This document shows, one piece after another, positions 1 through 11,160 of a stretch of DNA of 64,000 nucleotides. The notes under the pieces were generated by a model. It did no database searches, had not been told where the DNA came from, and saw nothing but the letters and a program-made list of their open reading frames with translations. Each line of letters begins with the position of its first letter. Positions within the stretch are counted from its first letter, which is position 1. This DNA comes from Micropterix aruncella (lineage: Eukaryota > Arthropoda > Insecta > Lepidoptera > Micropterigidae), in NCBI GenBank assembly GCA_944548615.1, contig OX155965.1, positions 24,542,946 through 24,606,945 of the forward strand. Reading direction: 5' to 3'. A program made the translations under genes and the position numbers.

Positions 1-1223
1 AAGCCTGTGTTTTTATAATAAGGTCCCAACGCATATCAGAAGTCTTGGAGAACCAATTCATAAAATTTATATTTAATGGCTTAGTCAAGAATTCAGTATA
101 TGACTTAAGAGATTTGAATAATGCTGAATACATATTTTAAGGGTCACAATGTAAGATAAAAGAAAATTACTGGTTGACATTTGCCAAAGAGCGTAATTTT
201 TATTTTTATCGACGAAGGCTTTATTACTGGATTTGACCACTACTTTATATTTCGATATTTAGTATAATATTATCTATTTTCACGACTATCACATTATTAC
301 TGTGATAATTATGGTTATAGACATTGTGCTCTTTATTTGATCAGCAATTTTCTTTATTACATTATTTTCTAATTATCGATGGTTTTCAAACCGATTATAA
401 ATGATTAAAATTTATTTTATTGAGTCATAACTACCACGATAGTTGATATTCCTTAATTAATTATATTACTTAGAATGTTAAAAGCAGTAGCGCATCAAAA
501 TGTAGGAATGCTTACCTACTGGGGTAGAACTAAATTGTAATGTATTGTATTGTAGGGTATTGTTTGATAGAATATCCTAATATTTCTATATATGTATATG
601 TATATGTATGTATGTGTATATAGCGTTTATATATATATATATAACGTTTATTTTACTGTAAAATTGTGATGTATATCATGTATGTACTTGTACCTATTTT
701 GTATATAACTAAGCATTTTATTTCGTATAATATTTATATTATTACAAGTTGGACCGTGTGATATTTGATGCTATTATTTTAGTAATAATATTGAAAGTAT
801 GTAGTTTAGTTATCATATAACGTTAGTTATTCGTCGTGTTTTCTTATTGATTATGTAACCAAATACAATGTATATATGTAAGATCGCACTGATAACTCAC
901 TACCCGAATGTCAACAAATAAATACTTCTTCCTTAATCTACATCGAAAAATATGTACTTGTCCTACCCGCTGGTATGGGTAAGTTAACTGCCGTATGGTT
1001 AACTCGTTCATCATTGTTATTTATTTCAATGTCATTAAGGCAGAAAGTCATATCTCAGCCTTTCTAATACTGTGATACTGTGGAGGTTTACATGTTTTTC
1101 ACTGTTTAACAGACTTCAAAGTGGAAATGCATGGTGGTGCCAATCTGAGTAGTTATTGGTAGATGCAGGTGATTAAATTAAATGATTTTATTTAGTAAAT
1201 ACTCGTAAGGCCACATCCCACAT
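1..1223. other. AT-rich DNA without recognisable genes
   Basis: I see no coding signal here; stop codons are frequent in all frames. A short impure TATG/AT run lies near 585-650. The segment is upstream of the candidate promoter at 2.77 kb and holds no motif I can name. Confidence 0.6.
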
Positions 1224-1701
1224 TAAGAGCTCTTGCAGGTGTACTGTTTCGTTATTCATATTATCAATGGTTTTCACTTTTTGTATATCATTTTATATTC
1301 TGATAAGCATCCTGAGAGCCATATGGGCCATGATTTCAAGGTGGACTCGTGCCCTTCTGTTCCCACTGGTGGGCACGCTTAAACCTATCAGCCTTATGTG
1401 ATTATAATCAACTTCTTATTCGCAAGCAAGACTGATCAGTTTTTCATGCCGTACCTACTCGAATTCCTTCTCGTAGTCAATGGAGCAGAGAAATATTACA
1501 TATAATATTATTTAATTCATTCAAAAAATTAAATTTAAATTGTTTTCATTGAGAATCTACAAAACTAGGCCGTAGCTAGTACTAATATATACTCCAATTA
1601 TGGGGATTATTTGTTTATATGTGTGCACATATAGAACGATAATAAAACAGAAAAAATGTAGCAAACTATAAAACAGGTAATTGAAACAATATCAAACATA
1701 T
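1224..1701 (+). repeat. Interspersed repeat D, copy 1
   Basis: This stretch is a diverged direct copy of 10229-10720. Both begin near CTCTTGCAGGTGTACTGTTT, share the phrase TTTCAAGGTGGACTCGTGCC, and end near CAGGTAATTGAAACA. It has no ORF. The class is unknown; a non-autonomous transposon is likely. A small TTAA-flanked element has inserted at its right end. Confidence 0.7.
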
Positions 1702-1705
1702 TTAA

Positions 1706-1943
1706 CCGCCCTACCTATACGAACGTACGTGACACTTCTGCTATATTATCATATTGTTTTTTTTTAATATATAAAAAAAATATATATGTACAAATTTATA
1801 TAAAATCGATATATAAAAACCGCTTTTATAAATCGCTTTATATTTTGCCGGGTATATTTTTAACAAGTATTGTTATTGAGAAAAGTCATGAATAAAACAC
1901 AAGGATTTACCTGCTTTTTGAATAATAACCAAAGGTAGGGCGG
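1706..1943. mobile_element. 238-bp inverted-repeat element flanked by TTAA
   Basis: The ends are inverted repeats: CCGCCCTACCT on the left and AGGTAGGGCGG on the right. Each is directly flanked by TTAA (1702-1705 and 1944-1947). A TTAA target duplication is the hallmark of the piggyBac superfamily, so this is probably a non-autonomous piggyBac-like MITE. The interior is AT-rich and non-coding. Confidence 0.7.
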
Positions 1944-2354
1944 TTAAAACTATTGAAACAGCGTGATCATATTATTATGTGGCATTAAAATTTATATAAA
2001 ATGTCGAGATATTGATATGAAAATAAATAAATAAATAATATCAAATACATTACAATGTACGACGATAATAATGTAAAGAAGTTTATTTTAAAACATGACC
2101 TATTATTTTTCCACCTCATATCCCTCAAGTTGAAGTAAGTATTTTTTTTACTTTACATTTCTGCATTTATTATTTTTATAACATACTATTTTGTAATCAG
2201 TTAATTTCATAATTATTTTCGACTACTTTTATCACTTAATAATTATTTTTATTTTTAAATGAACAATTTCTTAATATCTTTTTGGTAAAATTAAATTTTT
2301 AATTAGTTTAGCATTAATATCTTAATATCCAAAAAGCATTAAAATCTTATGAAA

Positions 2355-2420
2355 TTAGCGTTTTACTTGGAACAGGCACTGCCTAGTTAGGAGAGACGCA
2401 AAATAATTGTGTAAAAATAA
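2355..2420 (+). repeat. Short repeat E, copy 1
   Basis: The phrase TTGGAACAGGC followed by TGCCTAGTTAGGA recurs at 42185-42220 with the same downstream GCGCAAAA. A weaker relative lies near 23590-23635. It is probably the conserved 3' part of a retroposon. Confidence 0.5.
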
Positions 2421-2770
2421 TTCAAATATATTATTTTCAATAATTAAATAATAAATGACAAAAATATTTTTGTATCTCTTATGTATTTAACTATTAATTA
2501 ATAATTATTATTCTTATTTATTTAATACATCAATATTATGTCCAGATATTTTAGTTCAGCTCAGTTCTGAACCCTACGGTGAACATAACTAAGTTTCGAT
2601 CGTATGTAGGGGCTTTAAATTAATTTAAACAAGCAAACGTTTGTGGCGGGTCGAATTAGCTGCTGAAAACTTTCCACCACCTCGGCGTATCGGTGAACCC
2701 GTGAGACCGGAAGTCGGAGGGCGTAAACGGTGGTGCGGCGGCTTGTTTCAGATTGTTTCAGACCGGCAGT

Positions 2771-2804
2771 TCAGTCGGCGTCCAGACGTCTGCCTGAGCG
2801 GTCG
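2771..2804 (+). promoter_or_regulatory. Candidate TATA-less core promoter: Inr plus DPE
   Basis: TCAGTC at 2771-2776 matches the arthropod initiator TCA(G/T)T(C/T) exactly, putting the +1 A at 2773. GGTCG at 2800-2804 falls at +28 to +32 and matches the downstream promoter element RGWYV at the required spacing. No TATA box is seen around -30. The surroundings (2640-2850) are unusually GC- and CpG-rich for this window. This combination is typical of focused DPE-driven promoters; actual use is inferred. Confidence 0.55.
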
Positions 2805-3019
2805 CTAGACGAGCTGCCCGGAGCGTGCTCTCGCTATCATAGCCGCGAGATCGCGATCTATTCGTCCCAAATAACAATACGGACGCCGGTAAACTGATGA
2901 AATGAAAAATATTACATTGATATTTCAAAAAAATATTTCAGTGAGACGTTATATGAACTGTGTCTTGTTAAAAGTGTAGACAGAACTTTGCAGTCTTGAA
3001 CTTTCTGTATCCCTTTAAG
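2773..3019 (+). other. Candidate 5' leader exon (non-coding) with splice donor
   Basis: The exon would run from the initiator A at 2773 to AAG|GTAAGT, a consensus donor with GT at 3020-3021. It contains two short upstream ORFs: a minimal ATG-AAA-TGA at 2897-2905 and a 25-codon frame at 2902-2979. Its first half is GC-rich and its second half AT-rich. It is the only convincing promoter-plus-exon upstream of the GPCR coding exon on the same strand. I infer it may be that gene's leader exon, about 18.8 kb upstream, but it could belong to an unseen transcript. Confidence 0.4.
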
Positions 3020-3379
3020 GTAAGTAAAATCTAAGATTTTTGCCAGTCATTTCGAAATCTTTTTTCATTTCGATTCAATTCATTACTTCCAAAAAAATCT
3101 TTATAGATTGTAGAAACTTAGAATTAGGTATTAGATACATTCTATATTACTTACAATTTTACTCGTTCACGTGATTACACTATATAAAATTATCCAAATT
3201 CAGCACTGGCATCAACTTTTGGTTTCCGACTTCACACAGATATATCAGATACGTATATGTAATTAATGCAAGTATCTATAGAGAAAATTAATAACACACA
3301 AGAAATTGGATGCGCTTTTCGAATTTCTAATTGTAATAACAAATAAATTTTGAAACATTCACAAAATTAAAAAAAATAA

Positions 3380-3585
3380 TAAAGTAGTCACGAATAACAT
3401 TTAAATAGTCAGAATAATATTCCGCATCGCACGATAGTAGATTTTCCTATCCTAATTAAAATAAAGCTTTTATGAACGATCTAAAAATAGGTAGCAAACA
3501 TTTCAATTAATAGTCAAGAATCACTAAAATAATCAGAAGTAATAAATAGTCAAAAATTATAAAAGCAGATCAAAAAGAATAATTT
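3380..3585. repeat. A/T-rich tract with recurring ATAGTCA words
   Basis: The words TAGTCA or AATAGTCAAA occur about five times with irregular spacing. Similar tracts occur at 9720-9815, 54895-55105 and 55605-55690. It is non-coding. Confidence 0.4.
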
Positions 3586-3876
3586 AACTTAAATGTACTT
3601 AAATGGTTTTTCCACTAATTCAAATAACTAAAAATAATAAATGATTGTTAATCCATAGAGAATTAGTGTATGAAATCTAAATTATTATTTCTGGCATCTA
3701 TAACAATTGTGACAGTTGCAATAATAATGTTCACTAGATACTGCGGTTTACAAGCAAGAAGTATAAAATAAGCGACGAGAGTGGTCGTTCAAGATATGAT
3801 TATGTTAATAAATTATGAGAAAACAGGTCTTGCAGCTATATTACTGCTGATGTTCTTTAAAGACAACGTTTGACAA

Positions 3877-4000
3877 GAGAAATAGGATAAAAACGAATTT
3901 ACCTTGTGAAGTTTTGGAACAATACCTTTGGATTTACCACCCGACGTTTTCGCGATGTTGCAACCACCGTTTTTTAGGGTAGACTGAGACACAGAGGCTT
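3877..4000 (+). repeat. Interspersed repeat C, partial copy
   Basis: It shares GAATTTACC, a CCGACGTTTTCG-like block, GTTGCAACC and TAGGGTAGACTGA in the same order with copies at 23940-24180 and 26875-27110. No ORF is shared between copies. It is a dispersed repeat of unknown class. Confidence 0.6.
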
Positions 4001-4383
4001 CAAGAAATGTAATAATGAGTTACAAACTCATTGAAACCATATAAAACTAAATACTGGCAGGTACTGCTAATACATCTGTTATTAATTTCTAAAAGACGAA
4101 AACTGATTTTCTTTTTTTTTATTAAATAAGGGTCACTTGTTAGGACTTTGTCGAAGCGTGTTGGCAAAAATGAAAAAAAAAACGGAATTTCGCGCGATAA
4201 TTTGATTTAAAAATTTTTGTATAGAGCGAGTATTCCAAGATTTAAGAGGTATATTAGTTGGGGGTTAATGCTCTCTTATATTCTGCGATTTAAATAAATA
4301 AAATGTCAAAAAAATAGATAAATGACAATCATTTTGATAAATATTGTATAACAAAGTAACAAACAAACAAACAAATGGAGCTA

Positions 4384-5040
4384 ATGGGCCCTTGCTGAGT
4401 TGGCCACGAAGACTCATTCTGTTCAGGGTTGGTCACACTCACGGGTCAACACCCATCCTGCGGCCTCCACGCATGAAGTGCGAGCCCGGGCAGGACTCTG
4501 GCCTTGGGGCTAGTTTCCCCTAGGAATCAACCTTCTGGCGCTCCTGGACGATCTGCGCACCGTGCGGCGTAAGCCAATCGATTGCGCACTCGACTAACAG
4601 TCGGGGGAGTCTGAAAGCGATACTGTTTCCTATAGAGCGGGGATGGATGCGGAGCTTACGGCGACTGCTCTTGAAACGACCATCGGCTACCCGATCCTGG
4701 GTGAACAGCCGGGCAAAGGATGCCGTGGTCCGCGATAGATTCAGTATACACCGTTTCACCGCTTCGTAAGGGAGAGGACCGCGCAAGCGACCTCGAACTC
4801 GTAACCAATCGAGAGACTGGAGTAATCTGGTCGCAATTGGAAGTAAGGGCGTGAGTGTAAGCCCGCTGGGTAACACACCTGGTTATCTCGCGAATAATGC
4901 GTTGGCCTCTTGTGGGCATGTGGCGGAGCTTGGCGGTGGATTGTTTTGTCCAAGTCTTCTGCGTTCACTTCACGGGAGAGAGAACGACTAATCGTTAAAA
5001 CTTCCTGAGGTAACGGGTTCGCCCGTTGTAGTTGACAACT
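4384..5040 (+). repeat. GC-rich repeat A, fullest copy
   Basis: This 650-bp block is far richer in G+C than its surroundings. It is shared with 20455-21085, 22985-23290, 39345-40020 and, inverted, 44565-45100. A diagnostic phrase is GCGCACCGTGCGGCGTAAGC followed by CAATCGATTGCGCACTC. Open frames inside it are not conserved between copies, so they are not treated as genes. The class is unknown; it could be the 5' region of a LINE or a long SINE. Confidence 0.7.
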
Positions 5041-5109
5041 CTATATATGTGTTTACGAGTGAAAGATCTTTAACTAACAATAAAATAGTCACTTTAAAAT
5101 GGTTAAAAA

Positions 5110-5895
5110 AGTGGAAAATAATGTTTTGGCTGATCGTCATCGATCAAAAATCGACAGATAATTTGCATAGTAATTTACATAATGGTTTTGATGAAAACGG
5201 TATTTGCGCGCTGGGTACCCAATATGCTTACGGACGAGCATAAAAAATCTAGACCTAAGATTTCGCAACGCTCTTAGCATTTGTTACAACAGAAACAGAA
5301 TACAGACCATTTTTCGGCTCGATTCCTAACTATGGACAGAAGCATGGCTCCACCATTACGATACTGGAACAAAACACCAACCAATCCAGGACCTGAAAAC
5401 GACCACCATCTCCAACTTATAAGAAATTCAAGACCAACCCATTGGCCAGTAACATCATGGACTCTCTTTTCTGGGACAGCCGAGGGACGTGATGATAAAA
5501 TACTTATACAACGGAGCTACTATAATGGGGGCTGTAATGGGGGCTGTAATGGGGGCTATAATGGGGATTAACAAATAAAAAAATGTTAAACGAAATACGT
5601 TAAAATAGTAGAGGCAAACTCGCTCAATAATTTTGTTTGCTTGGTTTTGAATCACTGGAATATCCCCGATACCCACCGGTCCTTGCCTCCAGTCATTTCT
5701 ATCTATATACGGTATTAAAGGAATATCCGAGAGATGGAACATTTGCGAATGATGACGCGATAGCAGCAGCAGCGCAGGAATTTTTAGGTGATCGGGATGT
5801 AGAGTTCTTTGGGAAGGGTAATTTATGTTTAAAAAAACATATATTAAGCCTATAAACCTAAAAGGTGGCTACGTCGAAAAATACGTCTAAACGAA
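5110..5895 (+). pseudogene. Mariner transposase pseudogene
   Basis: Translated in shifting frames, this matches the mariner transposase from the linker to the C-terminus. Visible pieces in order are ARWVPNMLTDEHK (about 5198-5235), the first catalytic region as TMD (5329-5337), HHYDTGTK, NGATIMGA, then LGFESLEYPRYPPVLASSHF and NDDAIAAAAQEFL. The second catalytic block (HDNA) is missing from the AT-rich stretch at 5575-5635. The third Asp is lost, because SPDLAPSD has become PPVLASSH. Several frameshifts and stops break the frame, so it cannot make active transposase. Terminal repeats were not identified. Confidence 0.8.
5519..5568 (+). repeat. 12-bp tandem repeat inside the mariner remnant
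   Basis: Four near-identical units of TAATGGGGGCTG (the last changed to TAATGGGGATT) lie where mariner normally encodes GATINGAYY. In that frame they read as a repeated IMGA/VMGA. It is a small replication-slippage expansion within a dead element. Confidence 0.75.
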
Positions 5896-6075
5896 ACGTT
5901 TCCGGTTTTTTTAACTGTATGTATGGTACAGACGAACAGATGTTTTTTTATACAAAATATTTCTCTACAGTTTGTCTACAGCTGTCACAGCTATATATTT
6001 GTTTACAGTTTGTACAGCTTCAATTTCATGTTTATAACCGCAGGTTATAATATAAGCACAGGACACTCGTGCTTA

Positions 6076-6817
6076 TCTATACTAATATTATAAAGAGGTA
6101 ACGTTTGTGAGGTTGTAGAGAGTATTCTCTGGATCTATTAAACCGATTTTGAATATTCTTTTATCAATAGAAAGCCACGTTAGTTGTTAGTGTCATCGGC
6201 TATATATTAACCCGAAAAATGAAAATACTTTTTCGTGGTAGTCGGATTTGCAAAGTAAGTCGGAGAAAAAACGGTCGAACGAAAACGTTTCTAACTAACG
6301 CTGCCTTAACGATGAGAGATATATGATTAAGTTCTAGAGAAAAGTTGTAGAGCTTGACAATACCTACAAAAAAGTCAGCGACAGCATATGTCTAAATTTT
6401 ATATTTAAGTCACAAAAAGTAGTTTTTTATATTAAAAAAATTATTTAAATCGTTAGGTCAAGTTTATTGGTCATATTATCAACAATTATGAATTCATATC
6501 AAAATAAGTAAATTTATCGTCTCAAGTGTTTAAAACAAAAGACTTTTCCCTTTTACTGCATATAATTTCCATTTTACTGCATAAATGTTTAAAGAGATAA
6601 GACACTCACAAATGAGACACTCACAAGAAGACACTCACAAATAACGGTAATATAGTCAAATTGGCATGCAAATACATACATACATCAGTAAAAATATAAC
6701 CCTCCTTTTGGCAGTGAGTAAATAAATCATAGCACTCAGTACTAACCGAACCACACTCATAATTTCATCACAAGTAAAAATGTTTACCGCCCAACGAAGT
6801 GGGCACGGGTCAGCTAG
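6076..6817 (+). mobile_element. Non-autonomous Helitron, 742 bp
   Basis: The 5' end TCTATACTAATATTATAAAG and the 3' end ...GGGTCAGCTAG have the Helitron TC...CTAG form. A hairpin GCCCA-ACGAAG-TGGGC sits 9 nt before the CTAG. The element lies between A and T with no target duplication, as expected for rolling-circle transposition. It has no Rep/helicase ORF, so it would depend on a helper element. The interior is AT-rich with triple GACACTCACAAA-like words near 6600-6645. Confidence 0.85.
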
Positions 6818-7060
6818 TTATTAAATAAAAAGAAAAAAATGTTAATCTAAGAAATAATCAACATTTATTTGAAAGTAATCCAATTGTGATAAAAACAGTA
6901 TTAAAGTAGTCCAAAAATAAAAGCAAAAAAATAGTACTTTAATACCGTAACAGTATAATAATAACAATTTATTTCTTCGATTTGTCAAATCGTAGAAAAT
7001 ATATGAAAGAACCCACATAAATAAAATAAATTTTTAAAATATTACGTAACGAAAGCATTT

Positions 7061-7511
7061 TTATTACTTACGGCATAATTCGATGGGGTGGATGTGGTAA
7101 AACCCTGCTAGAGCCATTGCAAGTTGCGCAGAAATTTATATTATAAAAATTATTCTTCGTAGACCATATCGCCATCCCACTAATGAACTTTATAAGGAAG
7201 CTAAAGTTCTTGATTGTAGGCAAGTTTTTCTAAAAACTTCCCTCTTAAGGCTATTTTCGGAAAATAACCCATATTTAGGAATAATTCAGAATCGGCGACC
7301 AACAAGACAAGTTTTAGAAAATAGCCTAATAATACCCAGAAGGAAAACATCATTTGGACAAAGACATTACTCTTTCATTGCGCCGAGGTTTTACAATCTG
7401 AGCAATATGGAAATAAAAATGAATTTGACATTTAGGGAATTCAAAAATAAATTAAAGAAATGGTTATCGAATCATTACAGACTAACTATACATCAAATGT
7501 TAGAAATATAG
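7061..7511 (+). pseudogene. LINE reverse transcriptase C-terminal pseudogene
   Basis: The translation gives YGII(R)WGGCGKTLLEPLQVA, then after a 2-nt frameshift near 7142, RRPYRHPTNELYKEAKVLD through SNHYRLTIHQMLEI and a stop. It is about 90% similar by eye to the uninterrupted frame at 51264-52028 on the other strand. This is the thumb/C-terminal part of a non-LTR retrotransposon polymerase. The upstream catalytic YADD region is absent, so it is a typical 5'-truncated, dead-on-arrival LINE copy. Confidence 0.85.
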
Positions 7512-8070
7512 TTTAATAAAACTTAGGTGCACAAATTATTAACATATTTTTAAACTTGTATGTTGAGTATATTTTACCATTGAACTAACTACCAAAAATT
7601 ATTTGACTTTGACAATGAATTGTACTTTTTTGACTAGGTACTTTTATATTAAATCCTATTTTACTTAACATATATAAAATATGATTGTTTCTTTCTTTCC
7701 TCACATATAACTTTATTTATATTATTTTATCGAATTTTATATTATATTTATTGCCGATTATATAATGGAATCGCATTTTATTTATTGTATTATCTTTTAA
7801 TATGTTTATTACCATTTTTTTTTTTGAAGACCACATTTTAGGGCAATTTAGTGTTGTTAGCTTTTTCCTAAAACTTGTACATTTGTAAGCAATCAAGCAA
7901 TCAAGCAAACTTGATTGTAATATTAGAATCCTGTCCACCCTAGAACGGGCTAGTCCCAGTTGGGTGACAAATAAGCAAAAGGTTAAGGTTTTGCCATTCG
8001 GTTACTGTTATTTTTGTAAGCTAATCAATGTTTCATAGTAATTAATTTTTAAATAAATAAATAAATAAAA
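7061..8070 (+). mobile_element. 5'-truncated LINE with (TAAA)n tail
   Basis: The body contains the broken C-terminal RT frame, then a 3' UTR carrying GTTGGGTGACA and AAGGTTAAGGTTTTGCCATT. It ends in (AAAT)n at 8050-8069. The same 3' UTR is found inverted at 50683-51260 and 48045-48200. Tails of this kind are typical of CR1/Jockey-group LINEs. Confidence 0.8.
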
Positions 8071-8544
8071 TGGTCATATTTCATTGCCAGCTAATTCCTT
8101 TTATGCTATAATAGCATTTCTCTGGCTGTGTAATTGATTGTATATTTTTCGGAAGACGGTTATAATATATAATTTGGTCCCTTCCTGTTTAATTCAGTCC
8201 TTATTAGTGCGCAATTGACTAGGTGCTTATTTCTCGTCGACCTTGTGTGCACATCGCTTCGTAATTTATAAATTTCTGGATTGTTTTATATAAAATTGCA
8301 ACATTCCAGTATATATAAAGAAGGTACCGTTAGCATCGACATGTTGGGAAATAGTATTCTACTGGATGCATTGGGCGCTACTCCGCAAAGAAGTCTGATG
8401 CATGCCTCTTGTAATTTGAAGATCTTTCCACATCTGTGGAATTTCCCCACATTATAATTCCATAAAAGTTATTACATTCAATTAAAGTTAACTTGATCAT
8501 ACTTACTATCACTTTTTATTGAACGCCGCAAAATTGTTAATAAT

Positions 8545-8833
8545 GGGCGCGATTGCGTTTCTTTGGAACTAAAACCGAAATTAATTGAAGTGAACGAGAT
8601 GGAGCAATACTTTAGAGCAGAATATGAAACGAACCTGCCGAACTCGTAGTCATCCGAATATATTTGAACTCATTTCGTGCGGTGTTAAATTTAGATGATT
8701 TCATCTTTGGTGGGTAGTTTTAATGGGGAAAAGTGACAGCCGTTCATTTCACATTCCGCTCTAGCGTTTTGCCCTGTCTCGTTCACATGAACTAATTTCC
8801 GATGTTGGTACACGAAGAAACGCAATCAAGCCC
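8545..8833. mobile_element. 289-bp MITE with about 65-bp terminal inverted repeats
   Basis: The left end GGGCGCGATTGCGTTTCTT and the right end, read inverted as GGGCTTGATTGCGTTTCTT, continue to match through a GTGAACGAGA block. Both sides are flanked by AAT (8542-8544 and 8834-8836). A 3-bp duplication with G-rich ends suggests a PIF/Harbinger-like element. It has no ORF. Confidence 0.7.
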
Positions 8834-9134
8834 AATGTGTGTTTACGTGTGTTGAATGATGTTAATTCAACACAGTATTAGTCTGTTTCAATAAAAAGAG
8901 GCAACTAAATCAAATACTATTCTGTTGGCATTAAATGCGTATCTCAGTAATTGAATTCTATAAAAAACTAGTAGCAGCAGCTGGACCATTATATTAAATT
9001 CACACTACAAGGTCTCGTAAGTACGTCTCGGATAGTGACCGGTAATATAGGTATATTTATAAACCTCTAAAAGGCTGCATGTGATTGATTTGCCTTGACC
9101 TCCCCAATGAAGGTGATCGGTCTAGAGATTATAA

Positions 9135-10233
9135 CTATGGAACTACTGTAGCTTTATAAAAAAATTACTGTGCAATGATCGCATTGAAATTATATATAGA
9201 ATATAGAATATTTAAGTCTCATTTTGTAAAATAATAAGATAATTATGAATAAATATGAGAATTTCGAAACAGTGAAAAAAACTCGGCATTTCTACCTTGT
9301 ACTTGTCTTACGGAAAAATACGGAACCTATTTAGAAATTGTAATTACTTTATTTATTTATTTTATTTATTTTTATTTTTAAACCAGTTGATAGGAGTTCC
9401 TACACTTGGTTATGTCAAAAGTAATAAAAATAACAAGTATAATATAAATACCTATAAAGGTATAAGATATGAACGTCGGTATTGCAAGGTATGAACGTTG
9501 AACATCCAAGCGCAGATTTTCTAGGTCATATATGTAGAGGAAACAACATTTTCCAATATTTTCTATCAAAATTCTTAAGTAATTTCGTAAAATTTTCTAT
9601 CTAATTTTCTATATAATCCTAAGTACTAAATAATCAAACAAATATTGGATAATTTCACAAATTATCATACGGGAAGATGTTTTAAAGAAAAAACACAAAT
9701 ACAAAAGAAATCAGTAATAATAATTATAGTCAATAAATAGTTAGAAGACAAAAAAAACGCAATTGTAAAATAGTCAATAATAGAAAGAATAAGGAATAAT
9801 AATAGTCAAGTAGGTCAATAGAGCTGCGAAAAATTGATATTGTCGAAATCCTCAATGCTACAAATGGGGTTTTTATTAGATTACTATCGCGATCTTTATT
9901 AGATTTTCTATCAAAGATGATATTTCGTTTTGCTTATTTACATACAAACATATTTAGATATTACTCATAAATACCAATGAAAATTTTGATGATTTCTCGA
10001 AAAAAAAAAATGATGTTTGACAATTGAATTTTACCAGAAATATCTACGAAATGACAACCGAAATTATTCTAGCGGCCGTCTATGTATCTATGGTAATAAT
10101 AAGATATTTGGTATGGATTTTAGGATGCGTTGAAAATAAGATTACTCTGCGCTCCGGGAGCACGCCGCCAATATTGGTCATTACGTAGTCAACGGTGTTC
10201 TGATGTGCAACCAAATTTGGTCGTTACGTAGTT
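9135..10233 (+). repeat. Interspersed repeat G, copy 1, split by an insertion
   Basis: The outer parts match 45690-46345 in inverted orientation: ATGATCGCATTGAAATT, CTTACGGAAAAATACGGAACC, CTAGCGGCCGTCTATGTATC and GGGAGCACGCCGCCAATATT. The copies are contiguous at 46 kb. Here the segment from about 9349 to 9885 is extra, so it is a later insertion. A third fragment of the left end lies at 44075-44200. There is no conserved ORF. Confidence 0.7.
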
Positions 10234-10720
10234 AAGACCTCTTGCAGGTGTACTGTTTCGTGAGTCATATTATCAACGGTTTTCAGTTTTTATATATAGT
10301 ATTATATGCTGATAAGGATCCTAAGAGCCATTTGGGGTGGCCCATGATTTCAAGGTGGACTCGTGCCCTCCTGATCCCACTGTGTGGGATCAGGAGGGCA
10401 TTCCTATCAGTCGTTTATGATTATATTTAACTTCTTATTCACAAGCAAAATTGATCAGTTTTTCATACCGTACTCGAATCCCTTCTTGTAGTCAATGGAG
10501 CAGAGAAATAATAGAAATAATAATAATGTATTCATTAAAAAAAATGCATTTAAATTGTTTTTATTGTAGAATCTACCTATTTAGGCCATAGCCAGTACTA
10601 ATATAGCCCCCAAAGTATGGCGATGATTTGTATATCTAAGTATATGTGCGCACGTATAGAATTAAAATAAAACAGAAAAAATGTAATAATGGATAAAACA
10701 GGTAATTGAAACAAAATTAA
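10229..10720 (+). repeat. Interspersed repeat D, copy 2
   Basis: It is a direct copy of 1224-1701. It has a private hairpin, TGATCCCAC-TGT-GTGGGATCA at 10372-10392, where copy 1 has an unpaired CCCACTGGTGGGCACG. Confidence 0.7.
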
Positions 10721-10739
10721 ACTTTCTTATATACATTAA

Positions 10740-11160
10740 CCAATGTATTTTTATGACGTTATTTTATTGCTGAATACAGGCGGTGTTGCCATGGGATTCA
10801 CCGACCGGAGTCGGGCCGATCGTAATTGGACGTTAAACCATTAGTGTATTGTCCGGGTGGCTTTTCGCCACTGTTGAAGGGAGGGATATTAGTGGACTGT
10901 AACTGTTATATTTTATCTCACATTCGCTGTTTTACTTCATAGGAATTGATCATGTGACGGGGAATTTTGTTTCTCAGCGTCCCGTTTCCTCTGGAATGAA
11001 GAATTTCACTGTCTTTCTATAACACCCGGTTTCGGTAATTTTCACAAAGAAAGTGTTTTTTAAAATACAGTTATTATTCTGCAATTAATCGAATTATGAC
11101 TACAGGTATATTTGCTTATTGGTAGACTCGCATAAACGCTTAGCGTACAACTGCCGTATG
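10740..11160. other. Intervening DNA with no identified feature
   Basis: A moderately GC-rich stretch (10780-10880) precedes AT-rich DNA. I see no ORF, repeat partner or RNA signature. Confidence 0.4.

Noticed and set aside
4520..4968. Three overlapping minus-strand frames of 70-118 codons
   Set aside because: They lie within repeat A and are not conserved in its other copies.
5505..5570. CRISPR-like or regulatory tandem units
   Set aside because: The short units without spacers fall inside a mariner coding relic and are explained by slippage.
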